Shown here one piece after another: positions 56,112 to 64,000 of a DNA stretch of 64,000 nucleotides. The stretch is from Desulfovibrionaceae bacterium (lineage in GTDB: Bacteria > Desulfobacterota > Desulfovibrionia > Desulfovibrionales > Desulfovibrionaceae). Below the pieces are notes generated by a model. It was not told the DNA's origin and did no database searches. It saw nothing but the letters and a program-made list of their open reading frames with translations. The DNA lies in NCBI GenBank assembly GCA_019421865.1, contig JAHZEL010000001.1, positions 1 to 64,000 of the forward strand, written 5' to 3'. Every line of letters begins with the position of its first letter. The stretch's first letter is position 1. The translations under genes were made by a program, and so were the position numbers.

Positions 56112-57992
56112 TCAGCAGAAGAGGGTGACGCCGGTCTGATACTTGGTGTCTTCCACAAGCACCTTGATTTCGTACTTGCCGGAGAGACCTTCCTTGCTGA
56201 TGTTCTGCTTGATGACGCGGTCGTCTTCTTCAAGGTAGGCGCCGGAGCACATGGCCAGGTGATAGGAGGCGGCGGTGTTGATGAAGTAGCCGCGGGTTTC
56301 CTTTTCGCCTTCGAGCAGCACCATGACCAGAGAACCGCGGGCGAATCGGCCGTGGAAGACGATGCGGTCTTCGTCTTCTTCGATGTTCACCTGATGCCAG
56401 GAGTCGATGACCTGCTGGGATTCGGGCACGTCGGGAATGGTGTCGAAGGTGGGCGTCTCGTCAAGGTGGCCGAGGAGCTTGCCTTCGCCGAAGGCGGCGT
56501 TGTCGCCGTCATGATAGGGGAAGAGCTTTTCGGCACGGTAGAAGTTGCCGTCCACTTCCATTGAGTACATGACCACGCCGTCCTTCTGTTCCACGGTCTT
56601 GGCGCAGATGTCGGTGCCGGGTTCCTTCTTGGGGTTGATGAAGGCGCCGAGCTTGTCGGAGGCATAGCCGTCCTTCCAGCCGATGCCGCCGGAGTGGATG
56701 AGGTAGTGGCCTTCGTCGTAGTATTCCACGTTGCAGATGTAGGGCGAGAAGAAGCTCTGGCCGAGTTCCTTGCCGTACTGCCACACCTGTTCGATTTCCA
56801 TTTTTTCGGTGTCGATGCGGTAGCGCACGCCGCGGGAGAAGTTGTCGCGGTTGCGGATGTACTTTTCCTTCACCTTGGAGCGGTACTGGCCGTTGTCGAA
56901 GCACATGATGTCGCCGTCGGGGCAGACCACGCAGGCGTGCTGTTCATACTGCCAGTCGAAGTTGGCCACGTCGCCCACGGGCTTGAAGAAGTACTTCTGC
57001 ATGTCTTCAGGCCAGCCTTCGGGGTCGCCGATGATCCAGTTGAGCTTGCTGGTTTCGTAGTCGAAGTTCACCACGGCGTCCTGATGACGGCCGGAAATGG
57101 TGATGGTGTTGTTCTTTTCGTTGTACCACAGGGCGTTGTTGTGGAACCAGTCGTGGGCGTCCTGAGAGCCGGAGCCGGCCACGTTCTGGGGCAGGAAGGT
57201 CTTGTAGTCCCAGGTGCGCAGTACTTCGCCGGTTTCACGGTCGAGCAGGGCGATCATGTCTTCCACGGTATCGGTGTGGAAGTCCTGCGTGAGGGCCAGA
57301 ATGTTGCCGTCGGGCATTTCGAAGTGGTCGTGGTGATAGTTGCCCGGCATGCGGAATTCCTTGTAGATCTTGCCGAGCAGGTTCAGTTCGATGACGCCGG
57401 TGGGGCAGTAGGGCATGTGGCAGAAGCGGTGGGAACCGGTCATGATGTTGCCGTTCTTCACGCGCTTGATGTCGAACATGGTGTTTTCGGTGAGCAGCCA
57501 GCGGATGTCGCCCATGTAGTCGTAGGCGGTGGGCAGGTTCTTGCCGGCCGGGGTGAGGAACATGAAGTTGTTGCCGAAGTAGTCCATGGACGTGTTGATG
57601 TTGCGGCAGCGGCACACGTCTTCGGGCAGCGGCTGGGACTCAATGGAGAAGGTCTTCTTTTCGCCGGTGGAAAGCTCCACGGTCACGTCGGTGGCGATGC
57701 CCTCATAAAGACCTATGACCGGAATGGCGTGGCTCGTGCCCTCGGCGAAGGTATGCACGATGTTTTCACGGGCGTTGCGCTTGCCGTGAAGGGTCATGGT
57801 GGCGGTGGCGGGCTTTTCGCTCTTGAAGAGAATCAGCGCGCAGAGGGGGTTGATGAAGTAGGGGTTGACCAGAACATGGGCGTTTTCAAGGGTGGGCTTT
57901 TCCGCTTCGAAGGCCGCGAGAAATTCCTTTTCGGCGCGGTTCTGGCGGGTGATGAGATGGTCGCTGTAGGTGTGCATCACTTTGTTGCTCAT
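56112..57992 (-). CDS. Full-length aryl-sulfate sulfotransferase without signal peptide (ASST-7)
   Basis: This 626-residue protein matches classical AssT over its length, including the N-terminal beta-sandwich (VNPYFINPLCALILF, then GKRNARENIVHTF). Predicted catalytic residues are His221 (HHDHFEMPDG), His284 (DWFHNN), Arg302 (SGRHQ) and His352 (YEQHACV), the last being the residue sulfated in E. coli AssT. Unlike E. coli AssT and the six paralogues here, it has no signal peptide: the start follows AAGGAG and begins MSNKVMHTYS. A Cys354-x2-Cys357 pair sits just after His352. It is the last gene of an operon with a DASS transporter, thioredoxin reductase and thioredoxin, and so probably works in the cytoplasm. 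Confidence 0.93.
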   Translation of the reverse strand: MSNKVMHTYSDHLITRQNRAEKEFLAAFEAEKPTLENAHVLVNPYFINPLCALILFKSEKPATATMTLHGKRNARENIVHTFAEGTSHAIPVIGLYEGIATDVTVELSTGEKKTFSIESQPLPEDVCRCRNINTSMDYFGNNFMFLTPAGKNLPTAYDYMGDIRWLLTENTMFDIKRVKNGNIMTGSHRFCHMPYCPTGVIELNLLGKIYKEFRMPGNYHHDHFEMPDGNILALTQDFHTDTVEDMIALLDRETGEVLRTWDYKTFLPQNVAGSGSQDAHDWFHNNALWYNEKNNTITISGRHQDAVVNFDYETSKLNWIIGDPEGWPEDMQKYFFKPVGDVANFDWQYEQHACVVCPDGDIMCFDNGQYRSKVKEKYIRNRDNFSRGVRYRIDTEKMEIEQVWQYGKELGQSFFSPYICNVEYYDEGHYLIHSGGIGWKDGYASDKLGAFINPKKEPGTDICAKTVEQKDGVVMYSMEVDGNFYRAEKLFPYHDGDNAAFGEGKLLGHLDETPTFDTIPDVPESQQVIDSWHQVNIEEDEDRIVFHGRFARGSLVMVLLEGEKETRGYFINTAASYHLAMCSGAYLEEDDRVIKQNISKEGLSGKYEIKVLVEDTKYQTGVTLFC

Positions 57993-58034
57993 GGGTTCGG
58001 ACTCCTTGCTTGAGAGTTGCGCGTGTTCTGGTAC

Positions 58035-58346
58035 TTAGGCCTTGAGCTTTTCGATTTCCTGAATGATGGCGGGCTTCTGCTTGAGGCCCTCGAGGCGGGA
58101 AACTTCCACGCCGTCCTTCATGAACAGCATGGTGGGGAAGCCCTTGACGCCGCAGCGTTCCTTGAGGTCCTGATTGGCGTCGAAGTCCACGGTGAAGATG
58201 CGGAAGTCGGGATCGTTCTTGTCGATGTCCTTGAGAACGAACGAGAGCATTTTGCAGGGGCCGCAGGTCTTGGAATAGAATTCCACCAGCATGATGCCGG
58301 ACTTGTCCATGCCGTCGTAGGCGGCGGTATCGATTTCCTTGATCAT
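58035..58346 (-). CDS. Thioredoxin-like protein (second copy)
   Basis: This 103-residue thioredoxin-fold protein has the site TCGPC (the usual Trp is replaced by Thr), the cis-Pro loop FPT and no signal peptide. It is encoded 42 nt ahead of ASST-7 and 57 nt after the second trxB. It could keep ASST-7 cysteines reduced. It differs clearly from the general thioredoxin at 18073. Confidence 0.9.
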   Translation of the reverse strand: MIKEIDTAAYDGMDKSGIMLVEFYSKTCGPCKMLSFVLKDIDKNDPDFRIFTVDFDANQDLKERCGVKGFPTMLFMKDGVEVSRLEGLKQKPAIIQEIEKLKA

Positions 58347-58403
58347 GGAAGATCTCCTTGTGGGTGAGTGTCCTGAGGGCTGGGCTTGTTGCCGGAAGAG
58401 AGG

Positions 58404-59330
58404 CTATCCTCTCAGTTTTTCAACGTACTTAGAAGCGGAGTTCGCGGCGACGGCGCCGTCGCCGCAGGCCGTGGCCACCTGGCGCAGGCCCTTCACGATG
58501 ATGTCGCCGGCGGCAAAGATGCCGGGACGGGACGTGGCCATGGCGGCGTCGGTCACGATGCAGCCGGTTCTGTCGAGAATGCCGAGGTCGGCGCAGAACG
58601 AGGCGGTGGGCTCAAGGCCGATGTATTCGAACACGCCGTCGCAGGTGACGGTGCGTTCCGTGGCGTCTTCCTTTGTGGACTTGAAGCGCACGCCTTCAAG
58701 CTTGTCCGAGCCGAGGAATTCGAGCACGTCCTGATAGGGGTAGATGGTCACGTTGGGCATGGCGCGCAGCTTGTCGCAGGCGATGGGATCGGCCGTGAGG
58801 TCGAACATGGTCACGATGGTGAGGTGGTTCACGATGCCCGCAAGGTAGATGGATTCTTCCACGGCGGAGTTGCCGCCGCCGATGACCACCACGTCCTTGC
58901 CGCGGTACTGGGCGCCGTCGCAGATGGCGCACCAGCTGATGCCGGCGCCGGCATGAGCGTCTTCGCCGGGAATGTGCAGGCGGCGGGGACGCGTTCCGGT
59001 GGCGATGATGACGGCGGAAGCTTCGTAGACGGTGTCGTCCTCAAGGCAGACAACCTTCTTCACGTCGCCTTCGTCGATGATGGCCGTCACGGTCTTGTAG
59101 TCGAATTCCGCGCCCACTTCCTGGGAGTGTTCGAACATCTTGATGGCCAGTTCCGCGCCGTTGATGGTGCCGAAGCCGGTGTAGTTGGCGATTTCGTTGG
59201 TGTTGATGATCTGGCCGCCGGGGGCGAGCATGTCGAGCACCAGGGTTTTCATGTTGGCACGCACGGCATAGATGGAGGCCGTGAGGCCGGCAGGGCCGCC
59301 GCCTACGATGATGACGTCGTATTTGTTCAT
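58404..59330 (-). CDS. trxB: Thioredoxin reductase (second copy)
   Basis: This 308-residue flavoprotein has the FAD motif GGGPAGLTAS, the redox site CAIC (in SWCAICDG) and the NAD(P)-binding motif GGGNSAVEES. It is probably the partner of the thioredoxin encoded next. Sequence differs from the copy at 17144 throughout. It lies 76 nt after the transporter gene. Confidence 0.93.
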   Translation of the reverse strand: MNKYDVIIVGGGPAGLTASIYAVRANMKTLVLDMLAPGGQIINTNEIANYTGFGTINGAELAIKMFEHSQEVGAEFDYKTVTAIIDEGDVKKVVCLEDDTVYEASAVIIATGTRPRRLHIPGEDAHAGAGISWCAICDGAQYRGKDVVVIGGGNSAVEESIYLAGIVNHLTIVTMFDLTADPIACDKLRAMPNVTIYPYQDVLEFLGSDKLEGVRFKSTKEDATERTVTCDGVFEYIGLEPTASFCADLGILDRTGCIVTDAAMATSRPGIFAAGDIIVKGLRQVATACGDGAVAANSASKYVEKLRG

Positions 59331-59406
59331 GGGAAGCTCCTTTCTTGTTTCGGCTTTCTCTTCAGGAAAAGCCTTGCGTTCGGATGGTCAGCGGCCGAAA
59401 GCCCGG

Positions 59407-60939
59407 TTAGAAGATGATCATGGCCAGAGGAATGCCGACAACGATGACGATGCCTGCGATGATGACGGAGGCGGACATGCTGTAGGTGACGATTTCTCTG
59501 GGAGAGAGCCACTGGGAATTGCCGAAGAGTATGGCCGCGAAGGGCGAGGCCGCGGGCGTGCAGGCCGCGATGAGCACGGCGAAGATGAAGCAGGCCAGCA
59601 GCGGACCGGGATTCATGCCGAAGGCGTTGCACATGGCGAGCAGCACGGGCGTGAGCACGAGGCCGAGCACCACGGAGTTGCAGAAGTTGGTGAAGATGAT
59701 GCCGAGCAGGATGACGGCGATGCACAGGGGCACGTAACCGAAGCCTGCAAGCGAATTGCGCAGAACGTATTCCATGAAGATGGAAACATTGGTGCCCTTG
59801 CCGGTCATGGCGTCGCCGAGCAGCATGGCCACGGCGATGAGCAGGAAGATGCGCCAGGGATAGACGGATGCGGTTTCGCTGATGTCGGCGATGGGGCGGC
59901 CGTTCAGGCTGACGAAGCCCACGAGGAACAGGGCCACGAGGGGCGCGAGCTGGGAGTTGCGGCTGAGGAAGGCGCCCACGAGGGTGTCCTTGCCGATGAT
60001 GCCGGGCAGAAGAATCCAGCAGGCGAAAATGGCGAAGGCAATGAGCACGCCTATCTGATTGCCGGTCATGGGCGGCAGCGGTTCGCGGCGCAGCACTTCG
60101 GGATCGAGCTTCATGAGGGGCGAAACGTCCACGCGGAAGAGAAAGCGCATGGCCAGCAGCAGCGCGCCTATGGACACCAGGGAAATGGTGAGGGCAAAGC
60201 AGAAATAGGAGGCGGCGGGCAGCGCGGGCACGTTCATGCCGGGATTGTTCGCGCCGAGGCTCCAGATGTTGCCGAGCAGGGCGAAGGCGCCGGTCTTGAA
60301 GGGATCGGAAGCAAAGGAGAGCAGCGCCATGATAATGATGAACACCAGCATGGAGGCGACGTACTTGTCGCCGCGCTTGAAGCCTACCTGATCGAAGATG
60401 CGGTAGAGAACGGGCCAGATGAGGAAGCAGATGGTGGTCTGCTCAAAGAAGGCCAGAAAGTAGGAGGCGAGCAGGATGACGGCGGTGAACACCCACGGGC
60501 GGCCGATGATGAAGTCGCGGCGCAGAATCCACTGGGCCAGCCAGGAGGATACGTTGCTCTTGATGAGGGCGGTGGCGAAACACAGCGAGAAGAAGATCAT
60601 CACCACCATGGGATTGCCGAGAAAGGCGCCGAGCACCTTGGGGGCCGAGGTGAAGCCGCTGAAGGCCAGCATGAGCACGCCGAGAAAGCACGGCCAGAGG
60701 GTGTCGACGAACGTCCACAGGTACACCACGCCGAGGAAGATCATGGTGTTGACCATGCCCATGCGGGTGATGGTGATGATTGCCTGCCCGTCCGCAACGG
60801 GGAAACCGGCGGCGATAAGGGCATCATTGACGGGCACGGCCATGGAAGGGCACGGAAGCACATGACCGAGAATCATGAGCCCTATGCCGATAATGGTATG
60901 AACGATGGTGGCTATGGGAAATTTCTTTGTAGAAGACAT
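59407..60939 (-). CDS. DASS/SLC13 family anion transporter
   Basis: This 510-residue membrane protein has about 11-13 hydrophobic helices and SLC13-like pattern, including FFEQTTICFLIWPVLY and a late FTNFCNSVV with AACTPAASPFAAILF as the second repeat (SNT-like positions replaced). The family imports dicarboxylates, sulfate or organic anions with Na+. It is the first gene of the operon that ends with ASST-7, so an aryl sulfate or other organic anion is a reasonable guess at substrate. The start at 60939 follows GAGG. Confidence 0.88.
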   Translation of the reverse strand: MSSTKKFPIATIVHTIIGIGLMILGHVLPCPSMAVPVNDALIAAGFPVADGQAIITITRMGMVNTMIFLGVVYLWTFVDTLWPCFLGVLMLAFSGFTSAPKVLGAFLGNPMVVMIFFSLCFATALIKSNVSSWLAQWILRRDFIIGRPWVFTAVILLASYFLAFFEQTTICFLIWPVLYRIFDQVGFKRGDKYVASMLVFIIIMALLSFASDPFKTGAFALLGNIWSLGANNPGMNVPALPAASYFCFALTISLVSIGALLLAMRFLFRVDVSPLMKLDPEVLRREPLPPMTGNQIGVLIAFAIFACWILLPGIIGKDTLVGAFLSRNSQLAPLVALFLVGFVSLNGRPIADISETASVYPWRIFLLIAVAMLLGDAMTGKGTNVSIFMEYVLRNSLAGFGYVPLCIAVILLGIIFTNFCNSVVLGLVLTPVLLAMCNAFGMNPGPLLACFIFAVLIAACTPAASPFAAILFGNSQWLSPREIVTYSMSASVIIAGIVIVVGIPLAMIIF

Positions 60940-61070
60940 GGCTACCTCTGTCGATGAAGCAGAGCATTTTGCTGATCCTTTCAGGAAAGGCACCGTATCC
61001 TGAACGAAAGAAAGTGCGGCCCGACACTTTTGCCGATGCTGGTTAACATAGACGGACGGTGGATAAAAAA

Positions 61071-61086
61071 AACTAGTCTAAACTAG
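61071..61086. promoter_or_regulatory. Palindrome upstream of the transporter-ASST-7 operon
   Basis: CTAGT-CTAA-ACTAG (61073-61086) is a perfect inverted repeat. The same bases also form a direct repeat AACTAG at 10-bp period. It lies about 130 bp ahead of the transporter gene, a position suitable for the Crp-family protein encoded nearby. The rest of 60940-61493 is AT- to GC-mixed and holds no supportable gene. Confidence 0.4.
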
Positions 61087-61493
61087 CTTCGTAAGATTTT
61101 TTTCCCGTTCAGGCAGGAAAAGCATGTCTCTTGAGGGCGGGCCGAGGAAAATCTTTGTGTATTTTTACTCAAAGCTGGCGGAAAAAGGCGCGGCAGACTG
61201 CGGAGTGTGTCCGTCGGCAGGCGGAAAAGCGGCGCATTTCCGGCATGAAATACCGCTTTGCTGGAAAATGTCGGCAGGAAAAGAGATTGTTCTTTTTGGG
61301 GGCAAATGAAAAGGGTAAACGATCGCCCGGAGAGGACCGGCTGCGGTTTTTGTCACGCAGGGCAGATCGGCTCCGGGATGTTTGAGACACGCGTTCACAG
61401 AAAGTCCGTTGCACGGAACGGGGGCGGCATTCGGCGCAGCGGAAAGGCCGCCCGATAGAACGGCAGGGGCGGGGAGCGGCGGAAAGCCGGGCA

Positions 61494-62252
61494 TCAGGCG
61501 CGGCGCTCGTCTTCGTTTCTGACGTAGGAGAGCAGGCTGCGCTGCGAGGAGAGGTTCATGAGCGCCTCGGGATCCTTCACGAAGGTGACGCCGTCTGCCT
61601 TGCCGAGAATGCCTTCCCTGCGCAGTGTCTGGAAGATTTTGGTGACGGTCATGACATGCATGGAAAGATGCCCGGCGATTTCCCGGTAGGTGAGGTAACG
61701 CGGCAGGGCGTGAGGTGCCTCCCTGTCCATGAACACGGAAAGCATGCGGCATACCCGCACCGTGGCGGGAAGCGCGCTGTTGTTCACGGACTGCACGATG
61801 ATTTTCATGAGATTTCCGGCCAGACCGTGCACGAGCAGGGTTTTCAGCGGTTCCTCGTCCATGTGGCGGAGAAAGTTCTCAGGCTCCATGCACATGAGCC
61901 GGCACGGCGTTTTGGTGAACATGGCCAGGGTTTCGTTCACCAGCAGAAGGTCGAAGGCTTCGTGGGGAATGGCGTAGGCGTGATTGACGGCGGGAATGAA
62001 GCTGAGCAGGTCGCCGGGCTGAAAATAGACGAGGGAAAGATGCTCCCCCGTGGCGGAGAGCGCCGTCAGTGTAACGGCGCCTTCGAGCAGATAGTAGACG
62101 CGGCCTATGGTGAGCTTGGTGCCCCGGGGCACCGAAACCTCGCTGCTGAAGCCCGAGAGATACTGTCGGCAGGTTTCGATATCGGGGAGTCGTTTCGAGC
62201 CGTCGCCCAGAGGGCCGAACGGGCTGGATGTAGCGGTGAGGGAACTCGTCAT
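61494..62252 (-). CDS. Crp/Fnr family transcriptional regulator
   Basis: This 252-residue protein has an N-terminal cyclic-nucleotide-like beta-barrel (about 35-130, with GRVYYLLEGAVTLT and FQPGDLLSF), a dimer helix and a C-terminal winged helix (about 185-215: LTYREIAGHLSMHVMTVTKIF). There is no FNR-type cysteine cluster at the N-terminus. Its gene lies upstream of the transporter-trxB-trxA-ASST-7 operon in the same direction, which suggests control of it. Confidence 0.9.
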   Translation of the reverse strand: MTSSLTATSSPFGPLGDGSKRLPDIETCRQYLSGFSSEVSVPRGTKLTIGRVYYLLEGAVTLTALSATGEHLSLVYFQPGDLLSFIPAVNHAYAIPHEAFDLLLVNETLAMFTKTPCRLMCMEPENFLRHMDEEPLKTLLVHGLAGNLMKIIVQSVNNSALPATVRVCRMLSVFMDREAPHALPRYLTYREIAGHLSMHVMTVTKIFQTLRREGILGKADGVTFVKDPEALMNLSSQRSLLSYVRNEDERRA

Positions 62253-62370
62253 GGCGTTGCCTTGCAGCGTTCAGCGCTTTTCCTTCGGAAGAAAGTCCGG
62301 GGAAAATATCCCATTCAGGCAGGCGCTTGTCAATCCGCCGGAACAGGCTCAGCCCGCGCCGAAGGCGCAG

Positions 62371-62398
62371 AAAAAAAGGACCGCCCGGAGGCGGTCCT
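62371..62398 (-). terminator. Terminator of the AGCS symporter gene
   Basis: The 9-bp stem AGGACCGCC/GGCGGTCCT with a CGGA loop is followed on the minus strand by a run of T. It separates the symporter from the Crp-family gene. Confidence 0.88.
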
Positions 62399-62410
62399 GA
62401 ACGGTTCAGA

Positions 62411-63826
62411 TCACGAACGGCCGGGTTCGTCCCAGGCCTCTATGCCGCGCCGGTTCACCAGCAGCTCCGGATGGAAGACCGGATCGGTGACGCCTGCCTT
62501 CTTCTGATCCTGATAGTCCTTGAGGGCGATGAAGGCGTTGTGGCCGAGCATGGCGATGGCCACGAGGTTCACGATGGCCATGAGGGCCATGAACAGGTCG
62601 GCGAGGTTCCACACGAAGGGCAGGTCGGCCACGGAGCCGAAGGCCACCATGGCCACCACCATGATGCGGAATACGAGCAGGTAGACGGGATTGGTGCTGA
62701 AGAACTGGATGTTGCTTTCGCCGTAGTAGTAGTTGCCCGCAATGGAGCTGAAGGCGAACATGAACACCATGACGGCAAGAAGAACGCCGGCGAGGCTGCC
62801 CAGATGTTCGGTGAGGGCGAGCTGCACGAGTTCAATGCCGGTCTTTCCGGTGTCGGCATAGCCGTCGAAGAGCAGCACGATGCAGGCCGAGGCGGTGCAG
62901 ACGAGAAGCGTATCCACGAACACGCCGAGCGCCTGCACGAGACCCTGCTTCACGGGATGGGAAACGAAGGCCGTGGCGGCGGCGTTGGGCACGGAACCCA
63001 TGCCCGCTTCGTTGGAGAAGAGACCGCGCTTGGCGCCGGTGAGGATGGCCGCGCCTATGCCGCCCACGGCGGCGTCGGGGCTGAAGGCCTGCGTCACGAT
63101 GGTGGCCAGCATGGCGGGAATGTGGGTGATGTTCATGATGATGATGACGAGAGCCAGCAGGAGGTACAGCGTGGCCATGACGGGCACGAGCCAGCTGCTC
63201 AGATGCGCGATGCGCTTGAGGCCGCCGAAGATGACCACGGCCGAGAGCACGGTGATGAAGGCGCCCGCCAGCGTGCGGTCGATGCCGAAGGTGGCGTTCA
63301 GCGAGAGCGAGATGGTGTTGGACTGCACGGAGTTGAAGCAGAGGCCGAAGGTCACGGAAATGAGCACGGCAAAGAGCGCGGCGGCCTTGCTGCTGCCGAG
63401 GCAGTTGCGGATGTAGTAGGCGGGGCCTCCGCGGAAGCCGAAGGTCTTCGGATCGCGTACCTTGTAGATCTGGGCGAGCGTGCTTTCGGTGAAGCCGGAG
63501 GCGGCGCCGATGATGGCGATGATCCACATCCAGAACACGGCGCCCGGACCGCCAACCATGATGGCGATGGCTATGCCGGCAATGTTGCCCACGCCCACGC
63601 GGGAGGCCGTGCTGATGCAGAAGGCCTGAAAGGAACTGATGTGGGCGTGCCCGCCGTCGTGACTGACGCCTTCCTTCAGAAGACGGATCATTTCTCTGAC
63701 CATGCGCAGCTGGACGAAGCCGGTTCTCAGCGAGAACCAGAGGCCGAGCGCGATGAGCATGACGACGAGAACATAGGACCACAGGACATCATTGGACAGG
63801 GCGATGAATTTTTCAAGAAACGCCAT
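62411..63826 (-). CDS. Alanine or glycine:cation symporter family protein (AGCS)
   Basis: This 471-residue membrane protein has about 11 hydrophobic helices and AGCS signatures: ISSFQAFCISTASRVGVGNIAG, shortened here to the RVGVGNIAG core, GGPGAVFWMW, and TGAKRGLFSNEAGMGSVPNAAA, of which GLFSNEAGMGS is the hallmark. The family imports alanine or glycine with Na+ or H+. The start at 63826 follows GAGGAG. Confidence 0.94.
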   Translation of the reverse strand: MAFLEKFIALSNDVLWSYVLVVMLIALGLWFSLRTGFVQLRMVREMIRLLKEGVSHDGGHAHISSFQAFCISTASRVGVGNIAGIAIAIMVGGPGAVFWMWIIAIIGAASGFTESTLAQIYKVRDPKTFGFRGGPAYYIRNCLGSSKAAALFAVLISVTFGLCFNSVQSNTISLSLNATFGIDRTLAGAFITVLSAVVIFGGLKRIAHLSSWLVPVMATLYLLLALVIIIMNITHIPAMLATIVTQAFSPDAAVGGIGAAILTGAKRGLFSNEAGMGSVPNAAATAFVSHPVKQGLVQALGVFVDTLLVCTASACIVLLFDGYADTGKTGIELVQLALTEHLGSLAGVLLAVMVFMFAFSSIAGNYYYGESNIQFFSTNPVYLLVFRIMVVAMVAFGSVADLPFVWNLADLFMALMAIVNLVAIAMLGHNAFIALKDYQDQKKAGVTDPVFHPELLVNRRGIEAWDEPGRS

Positions 63827-63852
63827 TCGTGCTCCTCTTTGATTGTAAAAGA

Positions 63853-63870
63853 CGTACAAAATTCGTACAA
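63853..63870. promoter_or_regulatory. Direct repeat ahead of the AGCS symporter gene
   Basis: CGTACAA occurs twice (63853-63859 and 63864-63870) with an 11-bp period, one helical turn, just upstream of the gene start. This is a candidate operator. Confidence 0.3.
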
Positions 63871-63942
63871 GAATTCACGATTGGGGCGAAAAAGTCAACG
63901 CGCCTCCCGACGGGGGCTTCCGGGCAGGGTGGAGGAGAGGGC

Positions 63943-64000
63943 TCAGAGCGCCATGATGAGCGTGCCCGCGGCGATGAGCGCGCCGCCTACGGCCACCTTC
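63943..64000 (-). CDS. C-terminal end of a membrane protein (partial)
   Basis: The last 18 codons read VAVGGALIAAGTLIMAL and stop, cut by the window edge. A Gly/Ala-rich final helix of this kind is usual in EamA/DMT family transporters, but the fragment is too short to be sure. Confidence 0.4.
   Translation of the reverse strand, partial: KVAVGGALIAAGTLIMAL

Overview
The window is high-GC, gene-dense chromosomal DNA that fits a sulfate-reducing, probably gut-associated Desulfovibrionales bacterium (Desulfovibrio/Bilophila/Mailhella-like). This rests on gene content: a large FAD/Fe-S D-lactate-type dehydrogenase, the electron-bifurcating NfnAB pair, DASS and AGCS transporters, and seven aryl-sulfate sulfotransferase (ASST) paralogues. 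The genus is an inference. No rRNA, tRNA, CRISPR array, integrase or insertion sequence was recognised.

Left region (0.6-15 kb): six exported ASST paralogues lie in a row on the minus strand (called ASST-1 to ASST-6 here, from left to right). ASST-6 has a twin-arginine signal and is followed in its operon by two small secreted helix-hairpin-helix proteins. A sensor kinase with a periplasmic solute-binding domain is divergent from ASST-6. Four of the ASST genes (2, 3, 5, 6) carry sigma-54 type -24/-12 promoters. Upstream of each lies an inverted repeat GTGCG-N6-CGYAC, at exactly 76 bp from the -24 element in three cases and 85 bp in the fourth, often with an IHF-like site between. This looks like one RpoN/enhancer-binding-protein regulon devoted to periplasmic sulfotransfer. 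ASST-2 and ASST-3 share a perfectly identical 420-bp tract over the catalytic core.

Middle region (15-55 kb): mostly housekeeping. It holds a PheC-like solute-binding protein, trxA-trxB-bamD, fbp and tsaD, pgsA-ftsB-TPR protein-lipoprotein, an M23 peptidase, the 1218-residue dehydrogenase, a MipA/OmpV porin with a divergent TetR regulator, an AT-rich one-gene island (DUF2806-like), a FliW-like orphan, YdjM and YccF membrane proteins, asnS-trmH, terC behind a probable yybP-ykoY manganese riboswitch, a beta carbonic anhydrase, nfnAB, a polar amino-acid ABC transporter, glpK-glpF, metG, ricT, a DUF4139 protein and uvrA.

Right region (55-64 kb): a second sulfotransferase locus. A DASS anion transporter, thioredoxin reductase, thioredoxin and a full-length ASST without signal peptide (ASST-7) form a minus-strand operon, with a Crp-family regulator upstream. 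ASST-7 has a CxxC motif two residues after its predicted sulfated histidine, which suggests a redox link to the co-encoded thioredoxin pair. An AGCS amino-acid symporter and the end of a truncated membrane protein close the window.

Taken together, the window suggests that this organism handles aryl sulfates both in the periplasm (ASST-1 to -6) and in the cytoplasm (ASST-7 with its importer), under two separate controls.
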